Both the position numbers and the translations under genes were made by a program. Below the pieces are notes generated by a model. The model saw only the letters and a program-made list of their open reading frames with translations. It did no database searches and was not told where the DNA came from. 18,438 nt of DNA from Calditrichota bacterium (GTDB lineage: Bacteria > Calditrichota > Calditrichia > RBG-13-44-9), in assembly GCA_016934605.1 (NCBI GenBank), contig JAFGSO010000380.1, positions 1-18,438 of the forward strand, in the 5' to 3' direction. Of the stretch, positions 7,528-15,149 are shown one piece after another; position 1 is the stretch's first letter; each line of letters starts with the position of its first letter.

Positions 7528-7558
7528 TTGACATTTTTCTCCCATATTGTTAATATGG
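7528..7558 (+). promoter_or_regulatory. sigma70-type promoter with overlapping inverted repeat, for nfeD-slipin
   Basis: TTGACA (7528-7533), a 17-bp spacer and TAATAT (7551-7556) make a near-consensus housekeeping promoter 26 bp before the nfeD ATG. The inverted repeat CCATATT-GTT-AATATGG (7542-7558), 7 bp per arm and perfect, covers the 3' half of the spacer and the whole -10. That is where a repressor would block RNA polymerase, so this is a candidate operator. The element is read directly; the regulator is unknown. Confidence 0.65.
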
Positions 7559-7581
7559 AACAGATTAAGGTTTAAGGTCAT

Positions 7582-8859
7582 ATGCGTGTTATTCTGATCC
7601 ATTTTTTTCTTCTGTTTTCTGTGCTATTTTCTCAGGAAACAGGAAAAGTGTTTATTCTGGAATATGAAGGGGTCATTAATCCGGTGGCGATGGACATCAT
7701 CCGATCCGCCATTGAAAGGGCGGATGAGGAGGGTGGAGAATGTCTCATCATCCAGATGGACACCCCGGGCGGATTGATGAAATCCATGCAGCAGATTGTG
7801 AAAGATATCCTGGCCGCCCCCATTCCTGTAGTGGTATATGTTGCTCCCGGCGGTTCCCGCGCCGGATCAGCCGGTGTGTTTATTACCTACGCAGCCCATG
7901 TTGCCGCCATGGCACCGGGGACCAATATCGGTGCAGCTCATCCGGTGAATTTACAGGCAGGTGCGGATACCAGCGATACCATGATGGACAAAGTTACCAA
8001 CGATGCTGTGGCTTTTATCCGCAGCATTGCTGAAAAGCGGGGACGGAATGAGGCGTGGGCGGAAGATGCGGTACGGGAGAGTGCATCTATCCCGGCCAGC
8101 GAAGCTCTTGAACTGAATGTCATTGATGTAATTGCTCCGGAGACAGACAGTCTTATAGCCTGGCTGGATGGCCGTGATTATGAAGTTCTGGACGGGCGCC
8201 GGACTCTGAATACCGCAAATGCCCGGAAAGTCAGGATTGAAATCTCATGGCGTCTCAAACTTCTGAATGTTATCAGCGATCCGAATATCGCATATATACT
8301 GCTGCTGATCGGTATTTACGGTATATTCTTTGAACTGTACAATCCCGGGGCGATACTGCCCGGAGTGGCCGGGGCGATCAGCCTGATTCTGGCTTTTTAT
8401 GCTCTTCACACCTTACCGGTTAACTATGCCGGCTTACTTCTTATTCTCCTGGCCATTATCCTGTTTGTGGCGGAAATTAAAATACCAAGTTATGGATTAT
8501 TGACTGTTGGAGGAATAATATCTCTGGTAATGGGGTCAATCATGTTATTCAAAGATAGCTTACCATTTATTCAAATTTCCTGGAAAGTAATTGTGTTTGC
8601 CACAGTTATTACCACTCTCTTTTTTGTTTTTGCGCTGGGTCTGGCATTCCGTGCTCAACGTCGTAAACCGGTAACCGGCCGGGAGGGAATAGTTGGTGAA
8701 ATGGGTGAAGCCGTTGCAGATTTTTCCCGCGGGAGGGGGCAGGTGGCCGTTCACGGAGAAATCTGGGATGCAAAAAGTGATGAAAAAATTAAAAAAGGTG
8801 ATGCCGTAAAAGTTGAATCCATTGAGAATCTAAAAATAATGGTCAAAAAACTCACTTAA
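7582..8859 (+). CDS. nfeD: NfeD-type membrane-bound serine protease (ClpP class)
   Basis: A 425-residue long-form NfeD protein. Residues 1-17 look like a signal peptide. Residues ~20-195 form a ClpP-like protease domain: PGGSRAGSAGVFI places the nucleophile at Ser96, and DKVTNDAVAFI places the general-base lysine at Lys137. This is nearly the spacing of the Ser97/Lys138 dyad described for archaeal PH1510. Four or five transmembrane helices follow (~230-355). A C-terminal OB-fold NfeD domain then runs from GREGIVGEMG to the end. In characterised homologues the enzyme cleaves a C-terminal hydrophobic region of the partner stomatin. The slipin gene starts 17 bp downstream, the classic pairing, and a strong promoter lies just upstream. 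Confidence 0.92.
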   Translation: MRVILIHFFLLFSVLFSQETGKVFILEYEGVINPVAMDIIRSAIERADEEGGECLIIQMDTPGGLMKSMQQIVKDILAAPIPVVVYVAPGGSRAGSAGVFITYAAHVAAMAPGTNIGAAHPVNLQAGADTSDTMMDKVTNDAVAFIRSIAEKRGRNEAWAEDAVRESASIPASEALELNVIDVIAPETDSLIAWLDGRDYEVLDGRRTLNTANARKVRIEISWRLKLLNVISDPNIAYILLLIGIYGIFFELYNPGAILPGVAGAISLILAFYALHTLPVNYAGLLLILLAIILFVAEIKIPSYGLLTVGGIISLVMGSIMLFKDSLPFIQISWKVIVFATVITTLFFVFALGLAFRAQRRKPVTGREGIVGEMGEAVADFSRGRGQVAVHGEIWDAKSDEKIKKGDAVKVESIENLKIMVKKLT

Positions 8860-8876
8860 TATCGGAGGATTAATCT

Positions 8877-9626
8877 ATGCCCTATCTCGCCACTATTGTG
8901 GTACTCGTATTGATTTTGATTGCCAGTGCCGTCCGGATTTTGAGGGAGTATGAACGGGGAGTCATTTTTCGGCTGGGTCGGCTGATAGGTGCCAAAGGCC
9001 CCGGTCTGATTATTCTGATACCTCTTATCGACCGTATGGAAAAAATCAGTCTCCGTACGGTTGTGATGGATGTTCCGCCACAGGACGTGATTACGCGGGA
9101 CAATGTAAGTGTGCAGGTGAATGCGGTTATTTATTTCCGCGTTTTGGATCCCGAAAAATCTGTCGTTGAAGTGGAAAACTTTCTGTTTGCGACATCCCAG
9201 CTATCACAAACCACTTTACGAAGCATTGTCGGACAGGTAGAACTGGATGAATTACTGGCTCAACGGGATAAAATAAACAAGGATTTACAACAGATTATTG
9301 ATCGTCACTCAGATCCCTGGGGAATTAAAGTGTCTCTGGTGGAGATCAAGCATATCGATCTTCCCATTGAGATGAAGAGGGCCATGGCCAGACAGGCGGA
9401 GGCTGAGCGCGAACGGCGTTCACGGGTCATCAGCGCTGAGGGTGAGTATCAGGCAGCTACCAAACTCCAGATGGCGGCAGAAATTATCGACAAATATCCG
9501 GTAGCCCTTCAGCTTCGCTTTCTGCAGACCCTTACCGAGGTAGCTTCCGAAAACAATTCTACCACCATTTTTCCTGTCCCAATCGATCTCTTCACTCATT
9601 TTATGAAGGGCGGAGACAAGCCCTGA
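8877..9626 (+). CDS. slipin family protein (stomatin/SPFH domain)
   Basis: A 249-residue membrane-anchored SPFH/Band 7 protein. One N-terminal hydrophobic segment (residues ~3-20) is followed by REYERGVIFRLGRL, GPGLIILIPLIDR, MDVPPQDVITRDNVSV and NAVIYFRV, which are typical of bacterial and archaeal slipins. A helical, charged segment (MARQAEAERERRSRVISAEG) probably mediates oligomerisation. The protein likely forms membrane microdomain scaffolds and is the partner of the preceding NfeD protease. A good ribosome site (GGAGG) lies before the ATG, the gap to nfeD is 17 bp, and a strong terminator follows, so the two genes form a complete two-gene unit. Confidence 0.93.
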   Translation: MPYLATIVVLVLILIASAVRILREYERGVIFRLGRLIGAKGPGLIILIPLIDRMEKISLRTVVMDVPPQDVITRDNVSVQVNAVIYFRVLDPEKSVVEVENFLFATSQLSQTTLRSIVGQVELDELLAQRDKINKDLQQIIDRHSDPWGIKVSLVEIKHIDLPIEMKRAMARQAEAERERRSRVISAEGEYQAATKLQMAAEIIDKYPVALQLRFLQTLTEVASENNSTTIFPVPIDLFTHFMKGGDKP

Positions 9627-9671
9627 AATACATACGGATTTATATCAAACCAGTTTTATTTATCCCTGGAG

Positions 9672-9704
9672 CAGCAGAGAGCAATCTCTGCTGTTCTCTT
9701 TTTT
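9672..9704 (+). terminator. rho-independent terminator after slipin
   Basis: A perfect 9-bp stem CAGCAGAGA (9672-9680) and TCTCTGCTG (9685-9693) with a GCAA tetraloop is followed by TTCTCTTTTTT (9694-9704). It lies 45 bp after the slipin stop and closes the nfeD-slipin unit. Confidence 0.88.
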
Positions 9705-9711
9705 AATTGTA

Positions 9712-9740
9712 TTGATTTTCTCAATACCCTTTCGTATTAT
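9712..9740 (+). promoter_or_regulatory. sigma70-type promoter for the PAS/GAF histidine kinase
   Basis: TTGATT (9712-9717), exactly 17 bp, then TATTAT (9735-9740), starting 8 bp after the terminator tail. The predicted transcription start near 9747 leaves about 19 nt before the ATG at 9766. The TTG of the -35 could be misread as a start codon. Confidence 0.5.
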
Positions 9741-9765
9741 CTATGCGATTAATTTAACAAGAATA

Positions 9766-11967
9766 ATGGGAAAATATCATTCAAATATATCCAGCCTGGT
9801 TGAAATCCTAAATTCCCTGAATAATTTTCTCAAAGACTATTCGATTTACGTTTATCTGATTGATACAAATTATCATCTGATCTGGTTCAATAATCATACA
9901 CGTGATAAATTTCATCTGAGTGAACCGTCGGCCGATACTACCTGTTTCAAAACATTCTGGGGATACAGTGAGCCCTGTAAAGAATGCCCCCATTTTAATC
10001 AGGAGGATACTTCCTGCATACACAGGATGGTTCTTCGCCGCAAATTTCCGGGTGATGACAGCTATACCTTTCTGGAGCTTATATCATTGCCGGTTCTGGA
10101 TTCTTCAGCAAATCTGGAAGGTTTTCTGAAAATCGGTCTTGATGTAACATCGATTGAAAAAAAACAAATGGAACTCCGTGAGAAGGAGAAGCTGCTGATA
10201 TCCATTATTAAAACATCCTCTGATGGGATCGTATTATTGGATAATGATGAAAGGATAATCAGCTGGAATCGGGGTGCTCAGGAAATTTTCGGATATTCGG
10301 CAGAAGAAATTATCGGAAAGTCGGTAATTTCGCTTATTCCCAAGGAATTAATGGAGCTGGGGGAACATTATTACATTCGAAAACAATTGTTGGAAAAAGG
10401 ATTCATACGGAATTATGAAACACAGCGTCTGCACAAAAACGGGCAGATGATTCATGTTGATCTTATCAGCTCAGTGTTGAGAGATGAACAGAATCAACCA
10501 ATGGGCCGATCGGTGATGGTGAAAGATGTATCGGCCCGGAAAGAACTGGAACTTGAGCTTCGCCGTACAATTCAGGAATTATCCAAACTGAATGAATTAA
10601 ATGAAATACTCTATGCGACAACTACCCTTGAAGAAATCCTGCGAATCATTCTGATAGCTGTTACAGCAGGAGAGGGACTTAAATTCAACCGTGCATTCAT
10701 GTTATTGAAAAGTGAAATCAGAAACAGTCTTCAGGGTTATGTTGCCATGGGACCGGCCGATGAAAACGAAGCACAGCGTATCTGGACCAGCTTAAAGACC
10801 AGAGGACGGTCTCTGAAGGAAATTGTCAATGAATATCAGTTGAATCTTTCCGGCAGTGATAAAGTTATTAACGATCTGGTCCATGCCATTGAAATCCCAC
10901 TGGATTTCAAAAATCATATCCTGATCGATGCCATGGAGAACCGGGTATCGTATCATGTGGTTCAAAAGCAGATTAAGTCGGATGTAAATCTGACACTTGA
11001 GTATGAAGGACAAAACCTGGCCGATTTGTTGGATTATCACACCTTTCTGGTTGTACCTCTTTTTACCAAAAACGATAAATTGGGTGTCCTGATCACTGAC
11101 AATAAATTTACCGGCAGGGATATTACCCACGATGACGTTGAGACCCTGAAAATATTCAGCAGCCAGGCCAGCCTGGCTATCGAAAATGCCATCTTGTACG
11201 AACGTCTGGAGGATCGAATTGCCGAACTCCAGCGGGCCTACCAGAAACTGGAAACCAATGCGGACAGGCTCCTTCGGGCAGAGCGTCTTGCCGCGATCGG
11301 TAAAGTGGCGGCATCCGTCGCTCATGAAATACGAAATCCGCTGGTATCAATCGGGGGATTCGCCAGGTTGATGGACAAGAAAATGACCGATAATGATGAA
11401 CTGAAAAAATATACCTCCATTATTATCAATCAGGTAGATCATCTTGAAAGCATTTTAAATAATATCCTTGGAATTGCAAGTCCACGCCCGCCGGAACAGG
11501 TCTCGGTGAACATACATGATGTGATATATCATGTATTGACCATGATGGATGAGGTATTACATAAGAAAAATATTGAACTTGATTTGCAGATAAACTGCCG
11601 CCAACCTCAGATAACCGGTGACGAAAAGCAGCTCTTTCAGGCAATTATGAACATTATTAAAAATGCCGTGGAAGCCATCCCGGGAAAAGGGACAATCACC
11701 ATCAGGACTGAATGCAGTAAACAGTTCGTTGATATAGAAGTCCGTGACAGCGGACATGGTATAGCACGTGAAGCTCTCAGGAAAATATACGATCCGTTTT
11801 TTACAACCAAGAGCGGAGGAACAGGCCTCGGACTGGCGGTGGTACATCAGATTATCAAAGACCACAAGGGTTATATAGAAATTTCGAGTGAGCTGGACAG
11901 GGGAACCAATGTGAAAATCAGACTGCTGAGGAGTATCAAGAAAAAGAAAAATCAACTGGTGCATTAA
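9766..11967 (+). CDS. soluble PAS-PAS-GAF sensor histidine kinase
   Basis: A 733-residue cytoplasmic kinase. An N-terminal PAS-like region carries a cysteine cluster: C60, C71-x-x-C74-P and C84. The PC-x-x-CP form recurs in PAS sensors of anaerobes and may bind metal or sense redox state (inference). A canonical PAS domain follows (about 145-275: DGIVLLDNDERIISWN, then FGYSAEEIIGK, ending in VMVKDVSARK). Next comes a GAF-like domain (~290-485, ending SSQASLAIENA), a coiled-coil linker, then HisKA with SVAHEIRNPL and phosphoacceptor His520. The HATPase domain has IKNAVEAI, DSGHGI and GGTGLGLAVV. The style is NtrB-like and there is no membrane segment. ATG 9766 is chosen because the upstream in-frame TTG at 9712 coincides with a promoter -35. 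No regulator is adjacent; the nearest receiver gene lies beyond the malic enzyme. Confidence 0.9.
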   Translation: MGKYHSNISSLVEILNSLNNFLKDYSIYVYLIDTNYHLIWFNNHTRDKFHLSEPSADTTCFKTFWGYSEPCKECPHFNQEDTSCIHRMVLRRKFPGDDSYTFLELISLPVLDSSANLEGFLKIGLDVTSIEKKQMELREKEKLLISIIKTSSDGIVLLDNDERIISWNRGAQEIFGYSAEEIIGKSVISLIPKELMELGEHYYIRKQLLEKGFIRNYETQRLHKNGQMIHVDLISSVLRDEQNQPMGRSVMVKDVSARKELELELRRTIQELSKLNELNEILYATTTLEEILRIILIAVTAGEGLKFNRAFMLLKSEIRNSLQGYVAMGPADENEAQRIWTSLKTRGRSLKEIVNEYQLNLSGSDKVINDLVHAIEIPLDFKNHILIDAMENRVSYHVVQKQIKSDVNLTLEYEGQNLADLLDYHTFLVVPLFTKNDKLGVLITDNKFTGRDITHDDVETLKIFSSQASLAIENAILYERLEDRIAELQRAYQKLETNADRLLRAERLAAIGKVAASVAHEIRNPLVSIGGFARLMDKKMTDNDELKKYTSIIINQVDHLESILNNILGIASPRPPEQVSVNIHDVIYHVLTMMDEVLHKKNIELDLQINCRQPQITGDEKQLFQAIMNIIKNAVEAIPGKGTITIRTECSKQFVDIEVRDSGHGIAREALRKIYDPFFTTKSGGTGLGLAVVHQIIKDHKGYIEISSELDRGTNVKIRLLRSIKKKKNQLVH

Positions 11968-12043
11968 ACAGGATGTATCAGATATTCATAAAGGTAAATT
12001 GACTGATTCAGAATTTTTCACTTATCAAATACCTGGAGGTATT

Positions 12044-13405
12044 ATGGAGAAGAAAGTGCTCAGTAAGGAAGAACTGTTACAAAAGGCCAAAAAACCCGCA
12101 GAAGATGCCATGCGTCTTCACCCCTACTATCGGGGTAAAATTGAAGTGATCCCCAAAGCCCATGTATGGGGCATGGAAAGCTTTGGTGTCTGGTATACGC
12201 CAGGTGTCGCAGCCCCCTGTAAAGATATTCAGGCAAATCCCGAAAAGGTGTTTGAACATACGAATAAATGGAACACCGTGGCTGTGATTTCAGATGGAAC
12301 CCGGGTTTTGGGTCTTGGAGATATTGGTGCAGAAGCCGGATTACCGGTAATGGAAGGGAAAGCATTACTGTTTAAGTATCTTGGTGGAGTGGACGCTTTT
12401 CCTCTCATGCTGGATACCAAGGATCCGGATGAAATTATCAAGACCTGTCTCATCCTGCAGCCTGGACTGGGAGGAATAAACCTGGAAGATATTTCTCAAC
12501 CGAAATGTTTTCATGTGCTGGATACATTGCGCGAGAAGGCCCGGATACCGGTGTGGCACGACGATCAGCAGGGGACCGCAGCTGTCACAACGGCCGGGTT
12601 GATCAATGCCCTGAAAATGGTTAACAAGAAGATCGATCAGGCCAAAATAACCATGGTCGGAGCAGGCGCCTCAAATATAGCCATTTCCAGAGTTATCATC
12701 AAAGCCGGTGTAAATCCCAAAAATATCATTATGGTAGATTCAAAGGGTATTCTGAATCGGGACCGTGATGATCTGAAAACAGGGAAGTATAAAGAGAAAT
12801 GGCATATGTGTGAGATCAGTAATGAAAAGCAGAAAAAGGGAGGTATTCCGGAAGCTATGGAGGGTGCAGATGTTGTGATTGCACTGTCCCGCCCCGGGCC
12901 CGATACCATAGAGAAGGAATGGATATCCCGAATGGCAAAGGATGCGGTTGTATTTGCATGTGCTAATCCTATACCGGAAATCTGGCCCTGGGAGGCAAAA
13001 GAAGCCGGTGCTCGCATTGTGGCTACCGGACGTTCGGATTTCCCCAATCAGGTTAATAATTCACTGGGTTTTCCGGGAATTTTCCGGGGCACGCTGGATG
13101 TTATGGCCAAAACCATCACGGATGAAATGTGTATTGCTGCCGCCAAAGAACTGGCCAAAACCGCTGAAGATAAAGGTCTGCATGAGGAATACCTTATACC
13201 CACCATGGAGGACTGGGAGGTGTTTCCGCGAGAGGCTGCAGCTGTTGGCATGATGGCGATTGAACAGGGTGTTGCCAGGTTAAAAATGAACCGTGAGGAA
13301 CTTTTTCAGACCGCTGAAAAAATTATTAAAAAATCCAGGGATGAGGCTCAATTAATGATGGACGAGGGTTATATTGCACCTCCTCCCGGGATTAAACTTT
13401 CTTAA
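12044..13405 (+). CDS. malic enzyme (NAD(P)-dependent, short form)
   Basis: A 453-residue oxidative-decarboxylating malate dehydrogenase, converting malate to pyruvate and CO2 with reduction of NAD(P). The malic domain shows WYTPGVAAPC with catalytic Tyr51, GLGDIGAEAGLPVMEGKALL with Lys106, and INLEDI and HDDQQGTA for metal and substrate binding. The NAD-binding domain carries GAGASN, then ANPIPEIWPWEAK and TGRSDFPNQVNNS. The C-terminal phosphotransacetylase-like domain found in long MaeB proteins is absent. The ATG at 12044 is chosen because GGAGG lies 4 bp upstream; an in-frame TTG at 11999 has no such site. NAD versus NADP preference cannot be judged here. A strong terminator follows, so it is probably the last gene of its transcript. 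Confidence 0.93.
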   Translation: MEKKVLSKEELLQKAKKPAEDAMRLHPYYRGKIEVIPKAHVWGMESFGVWYTPGVAAPCKDIQANPEKVFEHTNKWNTVAVISDGTRVLGLGDIGAEAGLPVMEGKALLFKYLGGVDAFPLMLDTKDPDEIIKTCLILQPGLGGINLEDISQPKCFHVLDTLREKARIPVWHDDQQGTAAVTTAGLINALKMVNKKIDQAKITMVGAGASNIAISRVIIKAGVNPKNIIMVDSKGILNRDRDDLKTGKYKEKWHMCEISNEKQKKGGIPEAMEGADVVIALSRPGPDTIEKEWISRMAKDAVVFACANPIPEIWPWEAKEAGARIVATGRSDFPNQVNNSLGFPGIFRGTLDVMAKTITDEMCIAAAKELAKTAEDKGLHEEYLIPTMEDWEVFPREAAAVGMMAIEQGVARLKMNREELFQTAEKIIKKSRDEAQLMMDEGYIAPPPGIKLS

Positions 13406-13423
13406 AAGGAAAGATAACATTGG

Positions 13424-13458
13424 AAGAGGGGCATCCATGCTGTGCCCCTCTTTATAAT
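13424..13458 (+). terminator. rho-independent terminator after malic enzyme
   Basis: A perfect 10-bp stem AAGAGGGGCA (13424-13433) and TGCCCCTCTT (13443-13452) with a 9-nt loop, followed by a short T/A tail (TATAATTT). It lies 18 bp after the malic enzyme stop. Confidence 0.8.
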
Positions 13459-13488
13459 TTCGGAAATCTCGATTTTTAACTCAGGAAT

Positions 13489-13517
13489 TTGATTTTTATT
13501 TGCCGGGTATATATATT
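13489..13517 (+). promoter_or_regulatory. sigma70-type promoter for the lone receiver gene
   Basis: TTGATT (13489-13494), exactly 17 bp, then TATATT (13512-13517), with the ATG of the receiver gene 25 bp downstream. It sits just after the malic enzyme terminator. The in-frame TTG at 13489 is part of this -35, not a start codon. Confidence 0.5.
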
Positions 13518-13542
13518 TAAAAAGATTATTCCGGGGATTTTG

Positions 13543-13899
13543 ATGAAAAAAATTCTGGTGGTAGAAGACGAAGAGTCTCAGAGAATTTTGTACCAGCAGG
13601 AATTTACTGAGATGGGATATGATGTGGCACTGGCCTCGGATGGTGAAGAGGCATTGAGAATGGCGCAACAGAACCGTCCGGACCTGGTGATACTGGATAT
13701 CCGCATGCCCGGACTCAGTGGATTTGATGTATTGCGGGACCTGTTGAATGATGAACCTCGCATCCCGGTGATCATCAATACAGCTTATACCCATTATAAA
13801 GAACATTTTATGAGCTGGGCAGCAGATGAGTACATCGTCAAGTCGTCCGATCTTACCGAATTGAAAAAAGCTGTCAGAAAAATTCTTCCACAGAAATAA
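13543..13899 (+). CDS. single-domain response regulator (receiver only)
   Basis: A 118-residue protein consisting only of a receiver domain: acidic residues E8 and D9, phosphoacceptor D52 in LVILDIRMPGLSG, T80 and K100 (VKSSD). It has no output domain, like CheY or Spo0F, so it would act as a phosphorelay intermediate or by protein contact. GGGG about 7 bp before the ATG serves as a ribosome site. Nearby kinases are the PAS/GAF kinase upstream of malic enzyme and the receiver-kinase hybrid at 6179. The latter has its own receiver, and either could be the partner, but nothing in the sequence proves it. The stop is followed directly by a repeat element. Confidence 0.92.
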   Translation: MKKILVVEDEESQRILYQQEFTEMGYDVALASDGEEALRMAQQNRPDLVILDIRMPGLSGFDVLRDLLNDEPRIPVIINTAYTHYKEHFMSWAADEYIVKSSDLTELKKAVRKILPQK

Positions 13900-14141
13900 A
13901 AGGATCAAGGAGCAAGGACCAGGGCACAAGGCAGACTGGCTGCTGGTTTTTTCCATCCGCGCCTGTCCGTCCCCGGAAGGGAATGACAGGCTTGTCCGGT
14001 GACCAGACGGGGATTAACATGCCTGTCCGGCGCCAGACGGGAATTATCCCGAAGACCTTCATACGGGACAATTGGTGGGTAGATTAATTTTTACCTTTGC
14101 CTTTGAAGCATGAACCCTGCGCCTCTGAGCCCTGAACCTTG
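13900..14141. repeat. composite repeat element: inverted heptamer blocks flanking three ~30-nt repeats
   Basis: Left block: five heptamers in a row (AAGGATC, AAGGAGC, AAGGACC, AGGGCAC, AAGGCAG; 13900-13934). Right block (14094-14141): the opposite strand reads as similar, more degenerate heptamers (AAGGTTC, AGGGCTC and others), so the blocks are inverted. The best-matching arms are 13913-13931 and 14122-14141. The centre (13961-14050) holds three imperfect ~30-nt units whose shared TGTCCG begins at 13964, 13993 and 14024. No coding potential is seen. A weak 4-bp hairpin with six T (13947-13952) might end the receiver transcript. Confidence 0.7.
13961..14050. repeat. three imperfect ~30-nt tandem units
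   Basis: Units start near 13961, 13990 and 14021, a period of 29-31. Units 2 and 3 share TGTCCGG, then CCAGACGGG and ATTA; unit 1 is more diverged (TGTCCG, then GGGAATGA). Each of the last two contains a near-palindrome (GTCCGGTGACCAGAC and GTCCGGCGCCAGAC). The only mismatched pair, C with A, becomes a U-G wobble on the - strand. Confidence 0.65.
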
Positions 14142-14169
14142 TTTTTGTTTCCTCAATTTTTATTATTTC

Positions 14170-14198
14170 TTGATAAATTTATCACTTCTCTCTAAATT
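14170..14198 (+). promoter_or_regulatory. promoter with 14-bp palindrome upstream of ptb-buk
   Basis: TTGATA (14170-14175), 17 bp, TAAATT (14193-14198), 38 bp before the ptb ATG. A perfect 14-bp palindrome TGATAAATTTATCA (14171-14184) covers the -35 and is a candidate operator. The half-sites recall those of CRP/FNR- or Rex-type regulators but match neither consensus fully. Confidence 0.45.
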
Positions 14199-14236
14199 AA
14201 TTTAAACAATTTAAAAGTTCATGGAGCCCTGCACTT

Positions 14237-15136
14237 ATGGTGAAATCGTTTTCTCAACTGGTTGATGAAGTGAAGTCTTCGAAGAACAGACGGATTTCTG
14301 TCGCTGTTGCCCAGGATTCCGATGTACTGGAAGCACTCGAAAAAGCACGAAAATCGGGACTGGCGGATGCAATTCTGGTAGGTAAACAAACCCTCATTGA
14401 AAAAGCTGCCCGTGATGTAGGGGTGAAACTGTCCCCATTCGAAATCCTGAACATACCAGATGAGTATAACGCTGTAGGATCAGCCATTCAGCTGATCCGG
14501 GATGGTAAGGCGGATGTGCTGATGAAAGGCCTGTGTTCAACTGCCACCCTGATGAAAGTGGTCCTTGATAAAGAGTGGGGTCTCCGCGACAAGGGACTCC
14601 TCTCCCATCTGGCCATTTTTGAAATTTCCAGCTATCATAAACTGATATTCATGTCAGATGCAGCACTGAATATTGCACCTTCGATGGATGAAAAAATCAG
14701 AATAGCAGAAAATGCCATAAGTGTAGCGCACCGGCTTGGACTGCAACTGCCCAAAGTTGCCATGATCGCTGCCGTTGAAAAAATCAATCCAGAAAAGATG
14801 CCGGCCACAGTGGATGCTGCATTAATCGCTAAAATGTCGGAAAGGGGACAGATTGAGGGTGCCATCATTGATGGTCCGCTGGCACTGGATAATGCTTTTT
14901 CTAAAAAATCCTGCGAAATCAAGGGCATAGTCAGTGAGGTGGGAGGAGATGCAGATATTGCTATTGCTCCGGAAATTGAAACCGGTAATGTTTTCTATAA
15001 ATTGATGAGCTATCTGGCAGGGGCGAAAACTGCGGGTCTCATCATCGGGGCGAAAGTACCGATTGTTCTGACCTCCCGTGCCGATTCGGATGAAGTGAAA
15101 TTTCTATCCATTGCTACCGCAGCAAGAATATCCTGA
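14237..15136 (+). CDS. ptb: phosphate butyryltransferase (phosphotransbutyrylase)
   Basis: A 299-residue soluble enzyme that exchanges the CoA of butyryl-CoA (or a branched-chain acyl-CoA) for phosphate, giving the acyl-phosphate used by the kinase encoded next. It belongs to the phosphate acetyl/butaryl transferase family. Family-like stretches include SVAVAQDSDVLEAL, DAILVG, GKADVLMKGLCSTATLMKVV, GLLSHLAIFE, MSDAALNIAP, EGAIIDGPLALDNAFS and DADIAIAPEIETGN. The length is normal for Ptb and shorter than most dedicated Pta proteins. The ATG at 14237 has GGAG about 11 bp upstream. Pairing with buk (14-nt gap) argues for Ptb rather than Pta. The true acyl chain preferred is not visible from the sequence. 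Confidence 0.93.
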   Translation: MVKSFSQLVDEVKSSKNRRISVAVAQDSDVLEALEKARKSGLADAILVGKQTLIEKAARDVGVKLSPFEILNIPDEYNAVGSAIQLIRDGKADVLMKGLCSTATLMKVVLDKEWGLRDKGLLSHLAIFEISSYHKLIFMSDAALNIAPSMDEKIRIAENAISVAHRLGLQLPKVAMIAAVEKINPEKMPATVDAALIAKMSERGQIEGAIIDGPLALDNAFSKKSCEIKGIVSEVGGDADIAIAPEIETGNVFYKLMSYLAGAKTAGLIIGAKVPIVLTSRADSDEVKFLSIATAARIS

Positions 15137-15149
15137 ACAAGGGGAGTTT

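Noticed and set aside
10792..11325. Long minus-strand open frame (177 codons) opposite the PAS/GAF kinase
   Set aside because: It is antisense to a well-supported GAF/HisKA coding region and shows no domain or ribosome site.
11999..12028. Possible promoter TTGACT-N18-TATCAA before malic enzyme
   Set aside because: It would place the transcription start on the ribosome site itself (about 12035), leaving no usable leader; the -10 match is poor.
13402..13956. Minus-strand open frame opposite the receiver gene
   Set aside because: It covers the malic enzyme terminator, the receiver gene and repeat DNA; the + strand receiver has all catalytic residues.
13961..14050. CRISPR-like repeats
   Set aside because: Units are imperfect, directly adjacent and lack unique spacers; no cas genes are nearby.
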